Shown piece after piece: positions 1 through 8,033 of a DNA stretch of 35,489 nucleotides. This stretch comes from an uncultured Myxococcales bacterium. GTDB taxonomy: Bacteria > Myxococcota_A > Polyangia > Polyangiales > Polyangiaceae. Within the stretch, counting starts at the first letter, position 1. Every line of letters starts with the position of its first letter. The stretch spans positions 1-35,489 of the forward strand of contig CALFNG010000500.1 in the NCBI GenBank assembly GCA_937902985.1, in the 5' to 3' direction. The translations under genes and the position numbers were made by a program. A model generated the notes under the pieces. It worked only from the letters and a program-made list of their open reading frames with translations. It was not told where the DNA came from and made no database searches.

Positions 1-51
1 GGGCTCGGTGGCGGCGGCGGGTCCGGTGGTGGTGGCGGCCCCGGCCACTGA
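1..51 (+). CDS. 3' end of a plus-strand gene with a glycine-rich tail (partial)
   Basis: The first 51 bases read in one open frame from base 1 to a TGA at 49-51 and encode 16 residues, almost all glycine with single Leu, Ser, Pro and a final Gly-His. Nothing of the body of the protein is in the window, so no function can be given. The minus-strand gene downstream ends at 85 and its terminator hairpin lies in the gap, which fits a convergent gene pair. A Gly-rich reading can arise by chance from GGC/GGT repeats, so this is a modest call. Confidence 0.35.
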   Translation, partial: GLGGGGGSGGGGGPGH

Positions 52-53
52 TA

Positions 54-76
54 GAGAAAAATCGGGCGGCGCCCGA
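54..76 (-). terminator. Rho-independent terminator of the thioredoxin-like lipoprotein gene
   Basis: Read on the minus strand, a 6-bp stem TCGGGC/GCCCGA with loop GCC (76 to 62) is followed directly by TTTTTCTC (61 to 54). It lies 8 bases after the TAA stop of the gene that ends at 85. A GC stem plus a U run is the classic intrinsic terminator form, and this is the clearest one in the window. Confidence 0.8.
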
Positions 77-84
77 GTCGCGCT

Positions 85-837
85 TTACAGAGGCTGACCC
101 AGCGCGGCATCGATCTCGGCCGGGTTGAAGCCGATCATGACTTTGCCGCGCACGTCGATGACGGGGATGGACCCCTCGTGCAGGCCGTTTTTGGCGAGCT
201 TCTGCTGCATCTCGGCAGCGGCGCCCGGGTCCTTCTCGACATCTTTGTCGACGTAGGGGATTCCCTTGCTCCGGAGGTACTTCGCGGCCTCGTGGCAGGC
301 GCCACACCACTCTGCCCCGTAGATCACGACGACCGAGCGGGCGTTTGCTTTCGAAGGACCGGCGCCGGCAGCCCCCGCGGTCGGGCTGCCCGGAGGAGGC
401 GCGGCCGCAGGCCCCACGCTCGCCAGGGTCGGGCCCGCCTTCTCCCTCCGCGCGACGGCCATCGCCTCGAAGTCCACACGAGACATCGCCCGCACGGGGT
501 AATTTCCATCGGCCCCCGTCTGGCGGAGATCGACGACGGCGACGGTGTCCGGGGGCGCGCTGTCGTCGTGGTTAGGGTCGACCACGCGGACCGCGTCGCG
601 GCCCATCATCGGCACGTCGCCCACGCCCGTCTCGACGTGGAAGTCTCCCTTGTCGTCGATCCACGTCAGGAGAAGACCCACGCTCTCGGGCCGCACGAAC
701 ATACTCGCCGCAGGATCCGGCGCCGGCGACGCCGGGCTGCGGTGGCATCCGCTCGCGCCCGCCACCACGAACACCGCGGCAAAGGCAACCCCCAGGGCCA
801 CTGGAAAGCGACCGAGCGCCCGGAGGACGGCCGTCAC
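85..837 (-). CDS. Lipoprotein with C-terminal thioredoxin/glutaredoxin-like domain
   Basis: The protein has about 250 residues. A hydrophobic signal segment ends in a lipobox-like AGASGC near residue 31, so it is probably lipidated and faces the periplasm. A Pro/Ala-rich linker leads to a glutaredoxin/thioredoxin-like fold (about residue 165 to the end) with the redox motif WCGAC and a downstream SIPV segment containing the usual cis-proline. The middle (about 40-150) is unrecognised. I choose the GTG at 837: it overlaps the ABC-F stop as GTGA and has AGGAG five bases upstream, whereas an upstream GTG at 864 would lie deeper in that gene. Coupled translation with the ABC-F gene is likely. A role as a thiol-disulfide oxidoreductase is inferred from the motif; the substrate is unknown. 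Confidence 0.8.
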   Translation of the reverse strand: MTAVLRALGRFPVALGVAFAAVFVVAGASGCHRSPASPAPDPAASMFVRPESVGLLLTWIDDKGDFHVETGVGDVPMMGRDAVRVVDPNHDDSAPPDTVAVVDLRQTGADGNYPVRAMSRVDFEAMAVARREKAGPTLASVGPAAAPPPGSPTAGAAGAGPSKANARSVVVIYGAEWCGACHEAAKYLRSKGIPYVDKDVEKDPGAAAEMQQKLAKNGLHEGSIPVIDVRGKVMIGFNPAEIDAALGQPL

Positions 838-2778
838 TTCGTCTCCTTTGACAGTCGTGCCCACTCGACCAGCATCGTGTCGACCTTCTTCGCAAGCGCC
901 TGCTCTTCGCGCGCCATCGTCGCAAGCTTCTCCCAGTCTTCGCCCGGGCCCTCCCTAAGCTTGCCACGGAGTCGCTCGAGATCCTTCTCGCCCGTGGCGA
1001 TCGTCGCCTCGAGATCCTGGATCCGGCGCTTCCTCTTCTCGAGGGTCCTCGCCGCGTTCCGCTGCTCCTCGTATTTCTGCTTGGAGTCCGCCTCGGGTAG
1101 CGCAACGCTTTTCGCCTTCGATTCCTTCCGGGTGGCCGGCGCGGCTTTCTGCGGCGGTCGGGACGAGGGCTGCGACAGACCCCGCGACGCCTTCTCGTAG
1201 TCCTTGAAGCCGCCGGGATAGACCTCGGCGCGCCCGTCACGCACGTGCACGATCCGGGTGGTCACGTTCTCGAGGAAACGCCGGTCGTGCGAGACCAGAA
1301 GAACGGTACCTTCGAAGCCGATGAGCGCCTCTTCAAGGATCTCGGAGGCCGGGATGTCGAGGTGGTTGGTCGGCTCGTCGAGGAACAGGAGGTTCTTCGG
1401 CTCGAGGAGCAGCTTCGCGAGAGCCAACCGGGAGCGCTCGCCACCCGAGAACCCGCTCACGACGCGTAGCGGGTCGTCGCCCCAGAAGCGAAACCGCGCG
1501 AGGTACTGGCGCGCGGCCTCGACGGTGAAGTCGCCGCGCACGCGCCGCACGTTGTCGACAGCCGTGAGGCGCGGGTCGACGTCGCCGAGGTGCTGATCGA
1601 AGTACCCCTCTTGCAGATTGGTGCCTCGCTTGACCGTCCCGCGGTCTTCGGGCCCCCCCCGCCCCGCCAGGATCTTGATGAGCGTGCTCTTGCCGGCTCC
1701 ATTCGGGCCGACGATGCCGATGCGCTCGCCGCGACGCACGAGGAGGTCGACATCGGCGAAGAGCCCGCGACCCCCGCGATCGGCTCCGAGCCCTCTCGCG
1801 TCGAGCACGATGTCGCCCGTCCGCGCCGAGGGCGCGAATCGGAAGGCGATTCGCTCGGCGGTGGCCCAGACGTCTTCGGGCCGCTCGATGCGCTCGAGCT
1901 TGTCGAGCATCTTCCGGCGGCTCTGCGCCTGCTTCGAATTCTGTCCGGCGCCGTTCTTCCGGATGAAGTCCTCGGTCTTCGAGACGAGATCTTGCTGGCG
2001 CTCCACCAGCGCGCGCTCGCGCACGAGGTCGTCCTCCCGCGCGAGCACGTATTCCGAGTAGCGCATCGGATAGATGCGCAGGCTCCGGCGCCCGAGCTCC
2101 ATCGTCGACCGGCACACGTTGTCGAGGAACGCTCGGTCGTGACTGACGACGAGGACGGCGCCGCGAAAGTCTTCGAGCCACTCTTCGAGCCACCCGATCG
2201 AGTCGAGGTCGAGGTGGTTGGTGGGCTCGTCGAGGAGAAGGACGTCCGGCTGCTGAGCGAGGACCACGCCGAGCCGGAGCCTTCCCCGCTCGCCCCCCGA
2301 GAGCGAGGCGACCGGTCGCGCCAGATCTCTCCCCGAGAAACCGAGATGGCTCGCGAGCGCGGCGACCTTGTGTTCGAGCTCGTCGCCGCGAGCGAGATGG
2401 TAGCGGTCGGTCACGTCAGCGAGACGATCCAGCGCCGCGGCCTCGCCGCTGGCCGCCTCGTATTGCACCCGTTGCAGCTCGGCGCGCAGCGCGACCACTT
2501 CGCCGAAAGCCTGCCATGAACGCGCCGAGGACGTCGCCCTCGGCGGCGATCTCGTGGGACTGCCGGTAGAAGCCGAGGGTCGCGTCGCGTCGAAGAACCG
2601 ACGACCCACGATCGGCGTCGATCTCGCCGGCGAGGATGCGAAGCAGGGTCGTCTTGCCGGAACCGTTGGGAGCCACCAGCGCGACCCGGTCGCCGATCGA
2701 GAGCGAGAACGTGACGCCCTCGAAGAGCGTGTCGCCGGCGTACCCGAACCGCAGATCGGCCACTTGAAGGACGGTCAT
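834..2778 (-). pseudogene. ABC-F family ATPase (translation factor type), split by a one-base frameshift
   Basis: Two tandem ABC ATPase domains without membrane segments define an ABC-F protein, a family that acts on ribosomes. The first Walker A (APNGSGKTTLL) is read from 2778 in one frame. From about 2510 the protein continues in another frame with LSGGERGRLRLG, LLLDEPTNHLD, a linker rich in charged residues, then GPNGAGKSTLI, FSGGERSRLALA, FLDEPTNHLD and a C-terminal coiled coil of Lys/Arg/Glu. Removing one base of the AAA run at 2506-2508 (plus strand) joins the frames smoothly into a normal full-length protein of about 650 residues. So this is either a real inactivating frameshift, programmed frameshifting, or a sequencing error in a short A run. 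Start chosen at ATG 2778, just before the first beta strand; a GTG at 2799 is also possible. The 3' end overlaps the lipoprotein gene by 4 bases. Confidence 0.75.
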
Positions 2779-2858
2779 CGAACGCGCAGGACCTAGCACG
2801 TCGCGCCAACGGCGATCGGCCGAGCCGTCAAGAGCGCGCGAAACGGGCGACGCCCGTC

Positions 2859-2898
2859 CGACCTGCGCGGCGGACTTCGTCTCGACCTGCGCGGCGGA
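2859..2898. repeat. 16-bp direct repeat in the divergent intergenic region
   Basis: CGACCTGCGCGGCGGA occurs at 2859-2874 and again at 2883-2898, exactly, with a 24-bp period. The repeat lies between the divergent ABC-F and dehydrogenase genes, about 40 bp before the latter's start. It could be an operator pair or a small duplication; the sequence alone does not decide. Confidence 0.6.
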
Positions 2899-2936
2899 GC
2901 CGGCGGAGTATCGTGTTCATCCTCGGAGGTACGCAC

Positions 2937-3788
2937 ATGATCGCATTTTTCGGAATGGGACTCCTGGGCTCCAACTTCGTTCGTTCGATGCGCCAGCGCG
3001 GCATCGACGTGAACGTCTGGAACCGCACGCCGGCCAAGGCACACGCCCTTGCGGCCGCCGGCGCCCGCGCCTTCGACGACCCGGCCGAGGCCGTGAAGGG
3101 GGCGACCCGGCTTCACACCACGCTGTCGGACGACGCGGCGGTCGACGACGTGCTCGAGCGCGCGAGGCCGGGTTTCGGCAAAGACCTCGTGATCGTCGAC
3201 CACACCACCACCTCGCCCGCCGGAGCCGCGGCCCGGGTCGCTCGCTGGGCCGAGCGAGGCCTCGGGTTCCAGCACGCGCCGGTGTTCATGGGCCCCCAGA
3301 ACGCGCTCGAAGCGTCGGGGATCATGCTGGCGTCCGGCGACCGCGCGCGCTTCGATGGCCTCGCGCCAGAGCTGTCGAAGATGACCGGCAAGCTCGTCTA
3401 CGTCGGTCCCCAGCCCGATCGCGCTGCGGCCTTCAAGCTCCTCGGCAATCTGTTCCTGATGGCGATGACCGCCGGCATCGCCGACGTCCTCGGCCTGGCG
3501 AAGGCGATGGGCGTCGGGTCCAAAGAGGCGGCCACGCTCTTCGACACCTTCAATCCGGCGGCCACGATGGGCGCGCGCGTGAAGCGCATCGTGACTGGCG
3601 ACTACGGCAATCCGTCCTGGGAGCTCTCGATGGCGCGCAAGGACGCCCGGCTGATGCTCGAGGCCGCAGAGAGCGGCCAGGTGCAGCTCGCGCTCGTTCC
3701 CGCGATCGCGCGGGAGATGGACCGATGGATCGAGCGAGGCCACTCGCATGACGACTGGACGGTCATCGCCAAAGACTCGCTCGGATGA
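2937..3788 (+). CDS. NAD(P)-dependent beta-hydroxyacid dehydrogenase family protein (6PGDH/3-hydroxyisobutyrate type)
   Basis: The protein has 283 residues, the usual size of the 3-hydroxyisobutyrate/tartronate-semialdehyde reductase family, which oxidise or reduce beta-hydroxyacids or imines. The N-terminus is a Rossmann nucleotide-binding segment with GMGLLG (residues 6-11), followed by NRT near residue 30, typical of NADP(H) preference. The family's catalytic lysine region is present as FKLLGN (Lys167, Asn171), and the all-helical C-terminal domain follows. The substrate-binding DxST/DAPVSGG segments are altered to DHTTTSP and HAPVFMG, so the substrate cannot be named. The ATG at 2937 has CGGAGGT seven bases upstream; an upstream GTG at 2913 lacks this. 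It is divergent from the ABC-F gene and converges, 4 bp apart, with the secretion-ATPase gene. Confidence 0.88.
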   Translation: MIAFFGMGLLGSNFVRSMRQRGIDVNVWNRTPAKAHALAAAGARAFDDPAEAVKGATRLHTTLSDDAAVDDVLERARPGFGKDLVIVDHTTTSPAGAAARVARWAERGLGFQHAPVFMGPQNALEASGIMLASGDRARFDGLAPELSKMTGKLVYVGPQPDRAAAFKLLGNLFLMAMTAGIADVLGLAKAMGVGSKEAATLFDTFNPAATMGARVKRIVTGDYGNPSWELSMARKDARLMLEAAESGQVQLALVPAIAREMDRWIERGHSHDDWTVIAKDSLG

Positions 3789-3792
3789 GGCG

Positions 3793-5094
3793 TCAGCGGA
3801 TCGCGTCGGTCAATGCCTTGAGCGTGGCCGCCAGCGGAGACACCTCGGCGACGTCCTGGCGGAGGAACGCCTCGATGGCGGGCAATCGCGCGAGGGCCTC
3901 ATCGAGCGCCTTGTCGCTGTTCTTCGTGTACGCTCCGAGCGACACGAGGTCGCGCTTCGCCTCGTATGTCGCGATCAGCGCGCGCAGCCGGCGCGCGGCG
4001 TCTCGATGGTCGGGCGCGACGATCGAGTCCATGACCCGCGACAGCGAGACGGTCACGTCGACGGCGGGATACCGCCCTCGCGCGGCCACGGTGCGGTCGA
4101 GCACGACGTGGCCGTCGAGGATGCCGCGCACCTCGTCGGCGATGGGCTCGTCCATGTCACCACCCTCGACGAGCACCGTGTAGATCGCGGTGATGCTCCC
4201 GCGCGCGGACTGCCCGGAGCGCTCGAGCAGGCGAGGCAGGGCAGCGAAGACGCTCGGTGGATAGCCGCGGCGGACGGGCGGCTCCCCTGCCGCCAGGCCG
4301 ACCTCGCGCTGCGCGCGCGCGAAGCGCGTGATCGAATCCACGAGCAGCAGCACGCGTGCCCCTTCGTCGCGAAAGTGCTCGGCGTAGGCCGTCGCCACCT
4401 GCGCGGCGCGAATGCGCTCGAGAGCGGCGACGTCGCTCGTGGCCACGACGACGACGCTCTTCTTGCGGGCCTCGGCGGCGAGCGATCGCTCGAGGAACTC
4501 GCCGACCTCCCGACCGCGCTCGCCGACCAGCGCGACCACGACCACGTCGGCGTCGGCGCCGCGGGCGATGGCACCAAGGAGCGTGCTCTTGCCGACGCCG
4601 GACCCGGCGAAGAGGCCTATGCGCTGCCCTTCGCCGAGCGTCAGGAGGCCGTCGATCACGCGAAGCCCGGTCGTCATGGGCTTCGCAACGGCTCGGCGCT
4701 CGAGCGCGCGCGGCGGATCGCGGTCGACCGGCACCGCGCGCCCCTCGATCGCGGGGCCTCCGTCGAACGCGCGCCCCAGTCCGTCAACCACCCGCCCGAG
4801 CAGCTGGCTGCTCGCCACGACGACGAACGGCCCGCCCGTGGACTCAACGTCGTCGTGCGGACCGACCCCCGTCAGGGGGCCGAGGGGCATCGCGATCGCG
4901 TGACCCCCTTCGAAGCCGACGACCTCGCACGCCAGGGGCTCGCCGCGGCGCGTGACGCGAACGACATCGCCGATACGCGCGCCCGGCATCGCAAAGCGCA
5001 AGCGGAGCCCCGTGACTTCGGTGACCCTTCCCGTCGCCCGCACCGTGCTCGCCTGGGCGAGCTGGCTCTTGAGCGCGTCGACGTCGACGGGCAT
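3793..5094 (-). CDS. sctN: FliI/SctN-family type III export ATPase, orphan
   Basis: The protein has 433 residues. An N-terminal beta-barrel domain is followed by a RecA-type ATPase core with Walker A AGSGVGKST (163-171), the family hallmark VALVGERGREVGEF with Glu192 as the likely catalytic base, and Walker B LLLVDSITR (about 249-257). The C-terminus has the Y..nsD.alDeA pattern of the FliI/YscN group rather than F1 beta or Rho. Such ATPases unfold and deliver substrates to a flagellar or type III export gate. No export-apparatus, stalk, needle or flagellar gene lies in the window. The gene follows the dnaJ-like gene by 6 bp, so both are probably one transcript and a chaperone link is possible. 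Whether it works with FliHJ or SctLO partners encoded elsewhere, or has another role, is open. The choice between flagellar and injectisome type cannot be made from sequence alone. Confidence 0.85.
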   Translation of the reverse strand: MPVDVDALKSQLAQASTVRATGRVTEVTGLRLRFAMPGARIGDVVRVTRRGEPLACEVVGFEGGHAIAMPLGPLTGVGPHDDVESTGGPFVVVASSQLLGRVVDGLGRAFDGGPAIEGRAVPVDRDPPRALERRAVAKPMTTGLRVIDGLLTLGEGQRIGLFAGSGVGKSTLLGAIARGADADVVVVALVGERGREVGEFLERSLAAEARKKSVVVVATSDVAALERIRAAQVATAYAEHFRDEGARVLLLVDSITRFARAQREVGLAAGEPPVRRGYPPSVFAALPRLLERSGQSARGSITAIYTVLVEGGDMDEPIADEVRGILDGHVVLDRTVAARGRYPAVDVTVSLSRVMDSIVAPDHRDAARRLRALIATYEAKRDLVSLGAYTKNSDKALDEALARLPAIEAFLRQDVAEVSPLAATLKALTDAIR

Positions 5095-5100
5095 CGCTCG

Positions 5101-6219
5101 CTACTTGCCGCCCGCCGCCCGCTTTCCTTCGGACTCGGCGTCGGTCGACGCACGAAGCTCGGCCCGAAGCTGCTCGAGCAGCTCGCGCGCGCGCGTCGTG
5201 AGGACGGTCGGCACTTCCACCTGCACGATGACCACGAGCGACCCGCGACCGCGCCCATCGAGGCGGGGGATGCCGCGGCCCTTCACCGTAAACATCGCGC
5301 TCGACTGCGTACCCGCCGGGATGACGAGCGGAATCGCGGCTTCTTCGTCGTCGGCCTCGAGGGCAGGCACGCGCAGCTCCGCGCCCAGCGCAGCATCCGT
5401 CAGCGAGACGTGGACGCGCGTGACGAGGTCGGCGCCGTCCCTCTCGAACCGCGGGTCGTCTTCGACGTCGATCTCGACGTAGAGATCGCCAGGGGGCGCG
5501 TTGCTCGGCCCGGGCATCCCCTGCCCGGGCACCCGAAGCCTCTGACCCGCGTCGATGCCGGCGGGGAACGTGACGTTGACCTTGCGCGCCCGCTCGACCG
5601 CGCCGTGTCCGGAGCACGTCGGGCAGGGCTGCTTGATGACGCGACCCGCGCCGCGGCATCGCGGGCACGTCGACGTGAACATGACGAAGCCGCGAGCGTT
5701 CGACACCTGCCCGGTGCCTCGGCATTGCGCGCACGCCTCGGGCTTGCTTCCGGTCTTCGCTCCGCTGCCAGCGCAATCGGTGCAAGCGGCAGGCACGCGG
5801 AGCTGCACCTCGCGCTTGCAACCGAAGGCCGCCTCGCGAAGGGTCAGCCGAGTCTGTACGCGCATGTCGCTCCCGCGACGCGGGCGCGTGTTCCCACCGA
5901 AGCCCATGCCGCCGGAGAACATCTCGGCGAACAGGTCCTGCATGTGGGAGAAGACGTCACCCATCCCTTCTCCGCCGCCACCCATCGACCCGTCGAGCCC
6001 GGCGTGCCCGAACTGGTCGTAGATACGGCGCTTCTGCTCATCGGACAGGATCTGATAGGCCTCGTTCACGTCTTTGAACTTGGCCTCGGCCGCGGGATCT
6101 CCCGGATTTCGGTCCGGGTGATGCTTCAGGGCTTCGCGCCGATACGCCTTCCGCAACTCTTCACTCGACACATCCCGCGTGACGCAGAGGACTTCGTAGT
6201 ATTCGCGCTTGGAGGGCAT
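5101..6219 (-). CDS. dnaJ: DnaJ-type Hsp40 co-chaperone
   Basis: The protein has 372 residues, typical for type I DnaJ. The J domain covers residues 6-72 with the HPD motif at 34-36, which stimulates DnaK ATPase. A short Gly/Phe/Met-rich stretch (about 77-110) follows. The zinc domain has all four CxxCxGxG repeats (C146/C149, C163/C166, C185/C188, C199/C202). The C-terminal substrate domain contains the usual GDL segment and VKGRGIPR. One small oddity is Cys12 where most DnaJ proteins have Gly in the LGV turn. dnaK and grpE are not adjacent, so it may be a second, specialised copy; the secretion ATPase 6 bp downstream supports a dedicated role but does not prove it. A TTGACA-containing candidate promoter lies upstream. 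Confidence 0.93.
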   Translation of the reverse strand: MPSKREYYEVLCVTRDVSSEELRKAYRREALKHHPDRNPGDPAAEAKFKDVNEAYQILSDEQKRRIYDQFGHAGLDGSMGGGGEGMGDVFSHMQDLFAEMFSGGMGFGGNTRPRRGSDMRVQTRLTLREAAFGCKREVQLRVPAACTDCAGSGAKTGSKPEACAQCRGTGQVSNARGFVMFTSTCPRCRGAGRVIKQPCPTCSGHGAVERARKVNVTFPAGIDAGQRLRVPGQGMPGPSNAPPGDLYVEIDVEDDPRFERDGADLVTRVHVSLTDAALGAELRVPALEADDEEAAIPLVIPAGTQSSAMFTVKGRGIPRLDGRGRGSLVVIVQVEVPTVLTTRARELLEQLRAELRASTDAESEGKRAAGGK

Positions 6220-6297
6220 CGGGAATCAGGTCTCGCAGCGTACTCGGACGCGCGCGATACGCGCAGTCGCCCTAGAAGGCGGCGCCTGCTCGGACAG

Positions 6298-6309
6298 AGC
6301 GCCGGCGCT
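6298..6309. repeat. Perfect 12-bp palindrome upstream of dnaJ
   Basis: AGCGCCGGCGCT is its own reverse complement and lies about 80 bp upstream of the dnaJ-like start, just after the candidate promoter on the minus strand. It could be a repressor site, the stem of a short hairpin ending the upstream gene, or chance in GC-rich DNA. It does not match the CIRCE heat-shock element. Confidence 0.4.
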
Positions 6310-6315
6310 GAGCGC

Positions 6316-6343
6316 AAATTAAGCCTCGACCGCTTGGTGTCAA
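6316..6343 (-). promoter_or_regulatory. Candidate sigma70-type promoter of the dnaJ-sctN pair
   Basis: On the minus strand a perfect -35 box TTGACA (6343-6338) is followed, 16 bp later, by TAATTT (6321-6316), a weak -10 box in the only AT-rich patch of this gap. The -35 box overlaps the stop codon of the upstream coiled-coil gene. The leader to the dnaJ-like ATG would be about 90 bases. The exact -35 match is the main support. Confidence 0.45.
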
Positions 6344-8016
6344 CGCGAATCCTCGTGCGACCCGGAAGGGACACCGGCGGCGACGGAGAACTCACCCGAC
6401 CCGGCGAGATGCCGCGAGGCTGACTCGCGCGCGAGCTGCTCGAGCAAGACCGCTTGCCGTTCGATTTCCGCGCGGGCGCGCGAGAGCTCTTCGCCTGATT
6501 CGGCGCGCGCCCGCGCCTCGTGCTCTTGCGACAGGGCGGCGCGGAGGGCGCTCAGTTCGTCGAGGGCCTGGGCGAGCTGGCGATTGGTTTGGGGGGAAAA
6601 CGCCTCGGCGGGCGTCTTGGCTTCGTTTCGCACTCCCTGCTCGAGCCGGCGCTCGAGCTCCACGATCTGCCACGTGCTCGCCTGCGCCTCTCCCTCGCGT
6701 CGAGCGAGATCGAGGGCGAGCGCGTCGAGTTGAACCCGGAGGTGCGCGTTGTCGTCTTCGACGGCACGTATCCGTTCGAGCGTGCCGGGCACGTCGCCCG
6801 TGACGACGGCCTCGACCTTTGGCTCCGGCGACATCGGCATCCCCTCGATGTGCACCTCCTCGAGGCTGCCAACGAGATCGCGGACGATCTGTTCGCGACG
6901 CGCCAGCTCTCCCTCGAGAAGGCGCAACGCCTGTGCGCGTTCACGGAGGCCCTCTTCGACGCGGGCGAGCTCGACCGAGTGGACGTCCCCGCTCCGCGCC
7001 ACTTCTTGCGAGAGCGAGTTCACGGCGCTCTCGAGCGACGCGACGCGTCGTTCCGCGCGATCGGCGCGCAAGGCGACCTCTTCGACCTGAGCGGCCGCGA
7101 TGCGCCCGGCTTCAGCGGCCGCTCGCATCTCTTCGACCTCGCTCGAGAGGTCCGCGAGGTCACGACCTCGCGCCGCGAGCGCCTTCTCGAGCTCGGCCAC
7201 GCGGGCGGAGCGAACGCGAAGCGTCTCTTCGAGAATCGACGTCTCGTCGGCGGCGCGCTCACCTTCGGCCATCCGGGCGCGAAGGTCGTCGAGCTGGCTC
7301 GCGAGGAGTTCGGCCCGGAGCTCGGCCCTCGCGAGCGCCTCGAGATCCGCGGCGTCGTTTACGACGTGCCCGCGCGTGTCGGACGGAAGCTGCACGATCG
7401 AGTACGGCTCGAGGCGCGCGCCCCGCTGGCTCGCGACCACGACGAACGCCTCGGGCACCCGTCCGCTCTCGGCGAGCTGCGTGTCGACGTTGACGGCGGG
7501 GGATTCGTCTTCCTCACCCAGCTCGACGAGCGCGATCCCGTGGAACGGAAGTTGCGCGACCATGCGCACACTCTCGAACTCGGGCGCGACGAGATCGAAG
7601 AGATCGTAGTAGTCGAAGGCGCGGCTCCCCTCGGGCTGAGCGACCTCTGCGCTCCTGGCGGCGATCATGGCCACGCCGTCGATGCCGACCACTCGGCGAA
7701 CGCGCCGCAACACCGCGGCGGGGTCCGCGAACTGGCCGAGATCGATCACGAGGGCGAGGTCGAAGCCTCGCGTGTCCGATTCCGATTCCGCGTACGGGTG
7801 GACGCTCACGCCACGCGGCGATTGATCGGCCTCGGTGCGAGCACGCGACGGTTCGGGATCCCACACTTGAACCGAGCGCGCGCCCAGCTCGACGAGGCGC
7901 GAGCCGAGGCCGAGCGAGGCGTCGCCGAAGACCGCAACGCGCGCCCCCGCGACCAACGACTCGGCATAGACGGCCAGGGCCTGCTGCGGATGGACGCTGG
8001 GAGCGTTCGAGTCCAT
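6340..8016 (-). CDS. Methyltransferase-like N-terminal domain fused to a long coiled coil, function unknown
   Basis: The protein has 558 residues from the ATG at 8016; the open frame runs further upstream, but only with low-quality Arg/Pro-rich sequence that is antisense to the neighbouring gene. Residues about 10-190 resemble a Rossmann SAM-dependent methyltransferase: VAVFGDASLGLGSRL gives the glycine-rich loop, VQVWDPEP an acidic residue at the end of strand 2, and FDLALVID a strand-4 like segment. No known catalytic motif was identified. Residues about 230-530 are a long Ala/Glu/Arg/Leu heptad-like region, predicted as coiled coil, and the tail is Ser/Gly-rich. There is no signal peptide. 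It lies 17 bp after the membrane-protein gene on the same strand, so the two may be co-transcribed. I do not recognise a named family. Confidence 0.72.
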   Translation of the reverse strand: MDSNAPSVHPQQALAVYAESLVAGARVAVFGDASLGLGSRLVELGARSVQVWDPEPSRARTEADQSPRGVSVHPYAESESDTRGFDLALVIDLGQFADPAAVLRRVRRVVGIDGVAMIAARSAEVAQPEGSRAFDYYDLFDLVAPEFESVRMVAQLPFHGIALVELGEEDESPAVNVDTQLAESGRVPEAFVVVASQRGARLEPYSIVQLPSDTRGHVVNDAADLEALARAELRAELLASQLDDLRARMAEGERAADETSILEETLRVRSARVAELEKALAARGRDLADLSSEVEEMRAAAEAGRIAAAQVEEVALRADRAERRVASLESAVNSLSQEVARSGDVHSVELARVEEGLRERAQALRLLEGELARREQIVRDLVGSLEEVHIEGMPMSPEPKVEAVVTGDVPGTLERIRAVEDDNAHLRVQLDALALDLARREGEAQASTWQIVELERRLEQGVRNEAKTPAEAFSPQTNRQLAQALDELSALRAALSQEHEARARAESGEELSRARAEIERQAVLLEQLARESASRHLAGSGEFSVAAGVPSGSHEDSR

Positions 8017-8033
8017 GCGTGAGGGCGGGGGTT

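Noticed and set aside
3748-6423. 891-residue plus-strand open frame
   Set aside because: It is fully antisense to the sctN and dnaJ genes and has the Arg/Ala/His/Asp-rich composition of an opposite-strand shadow.
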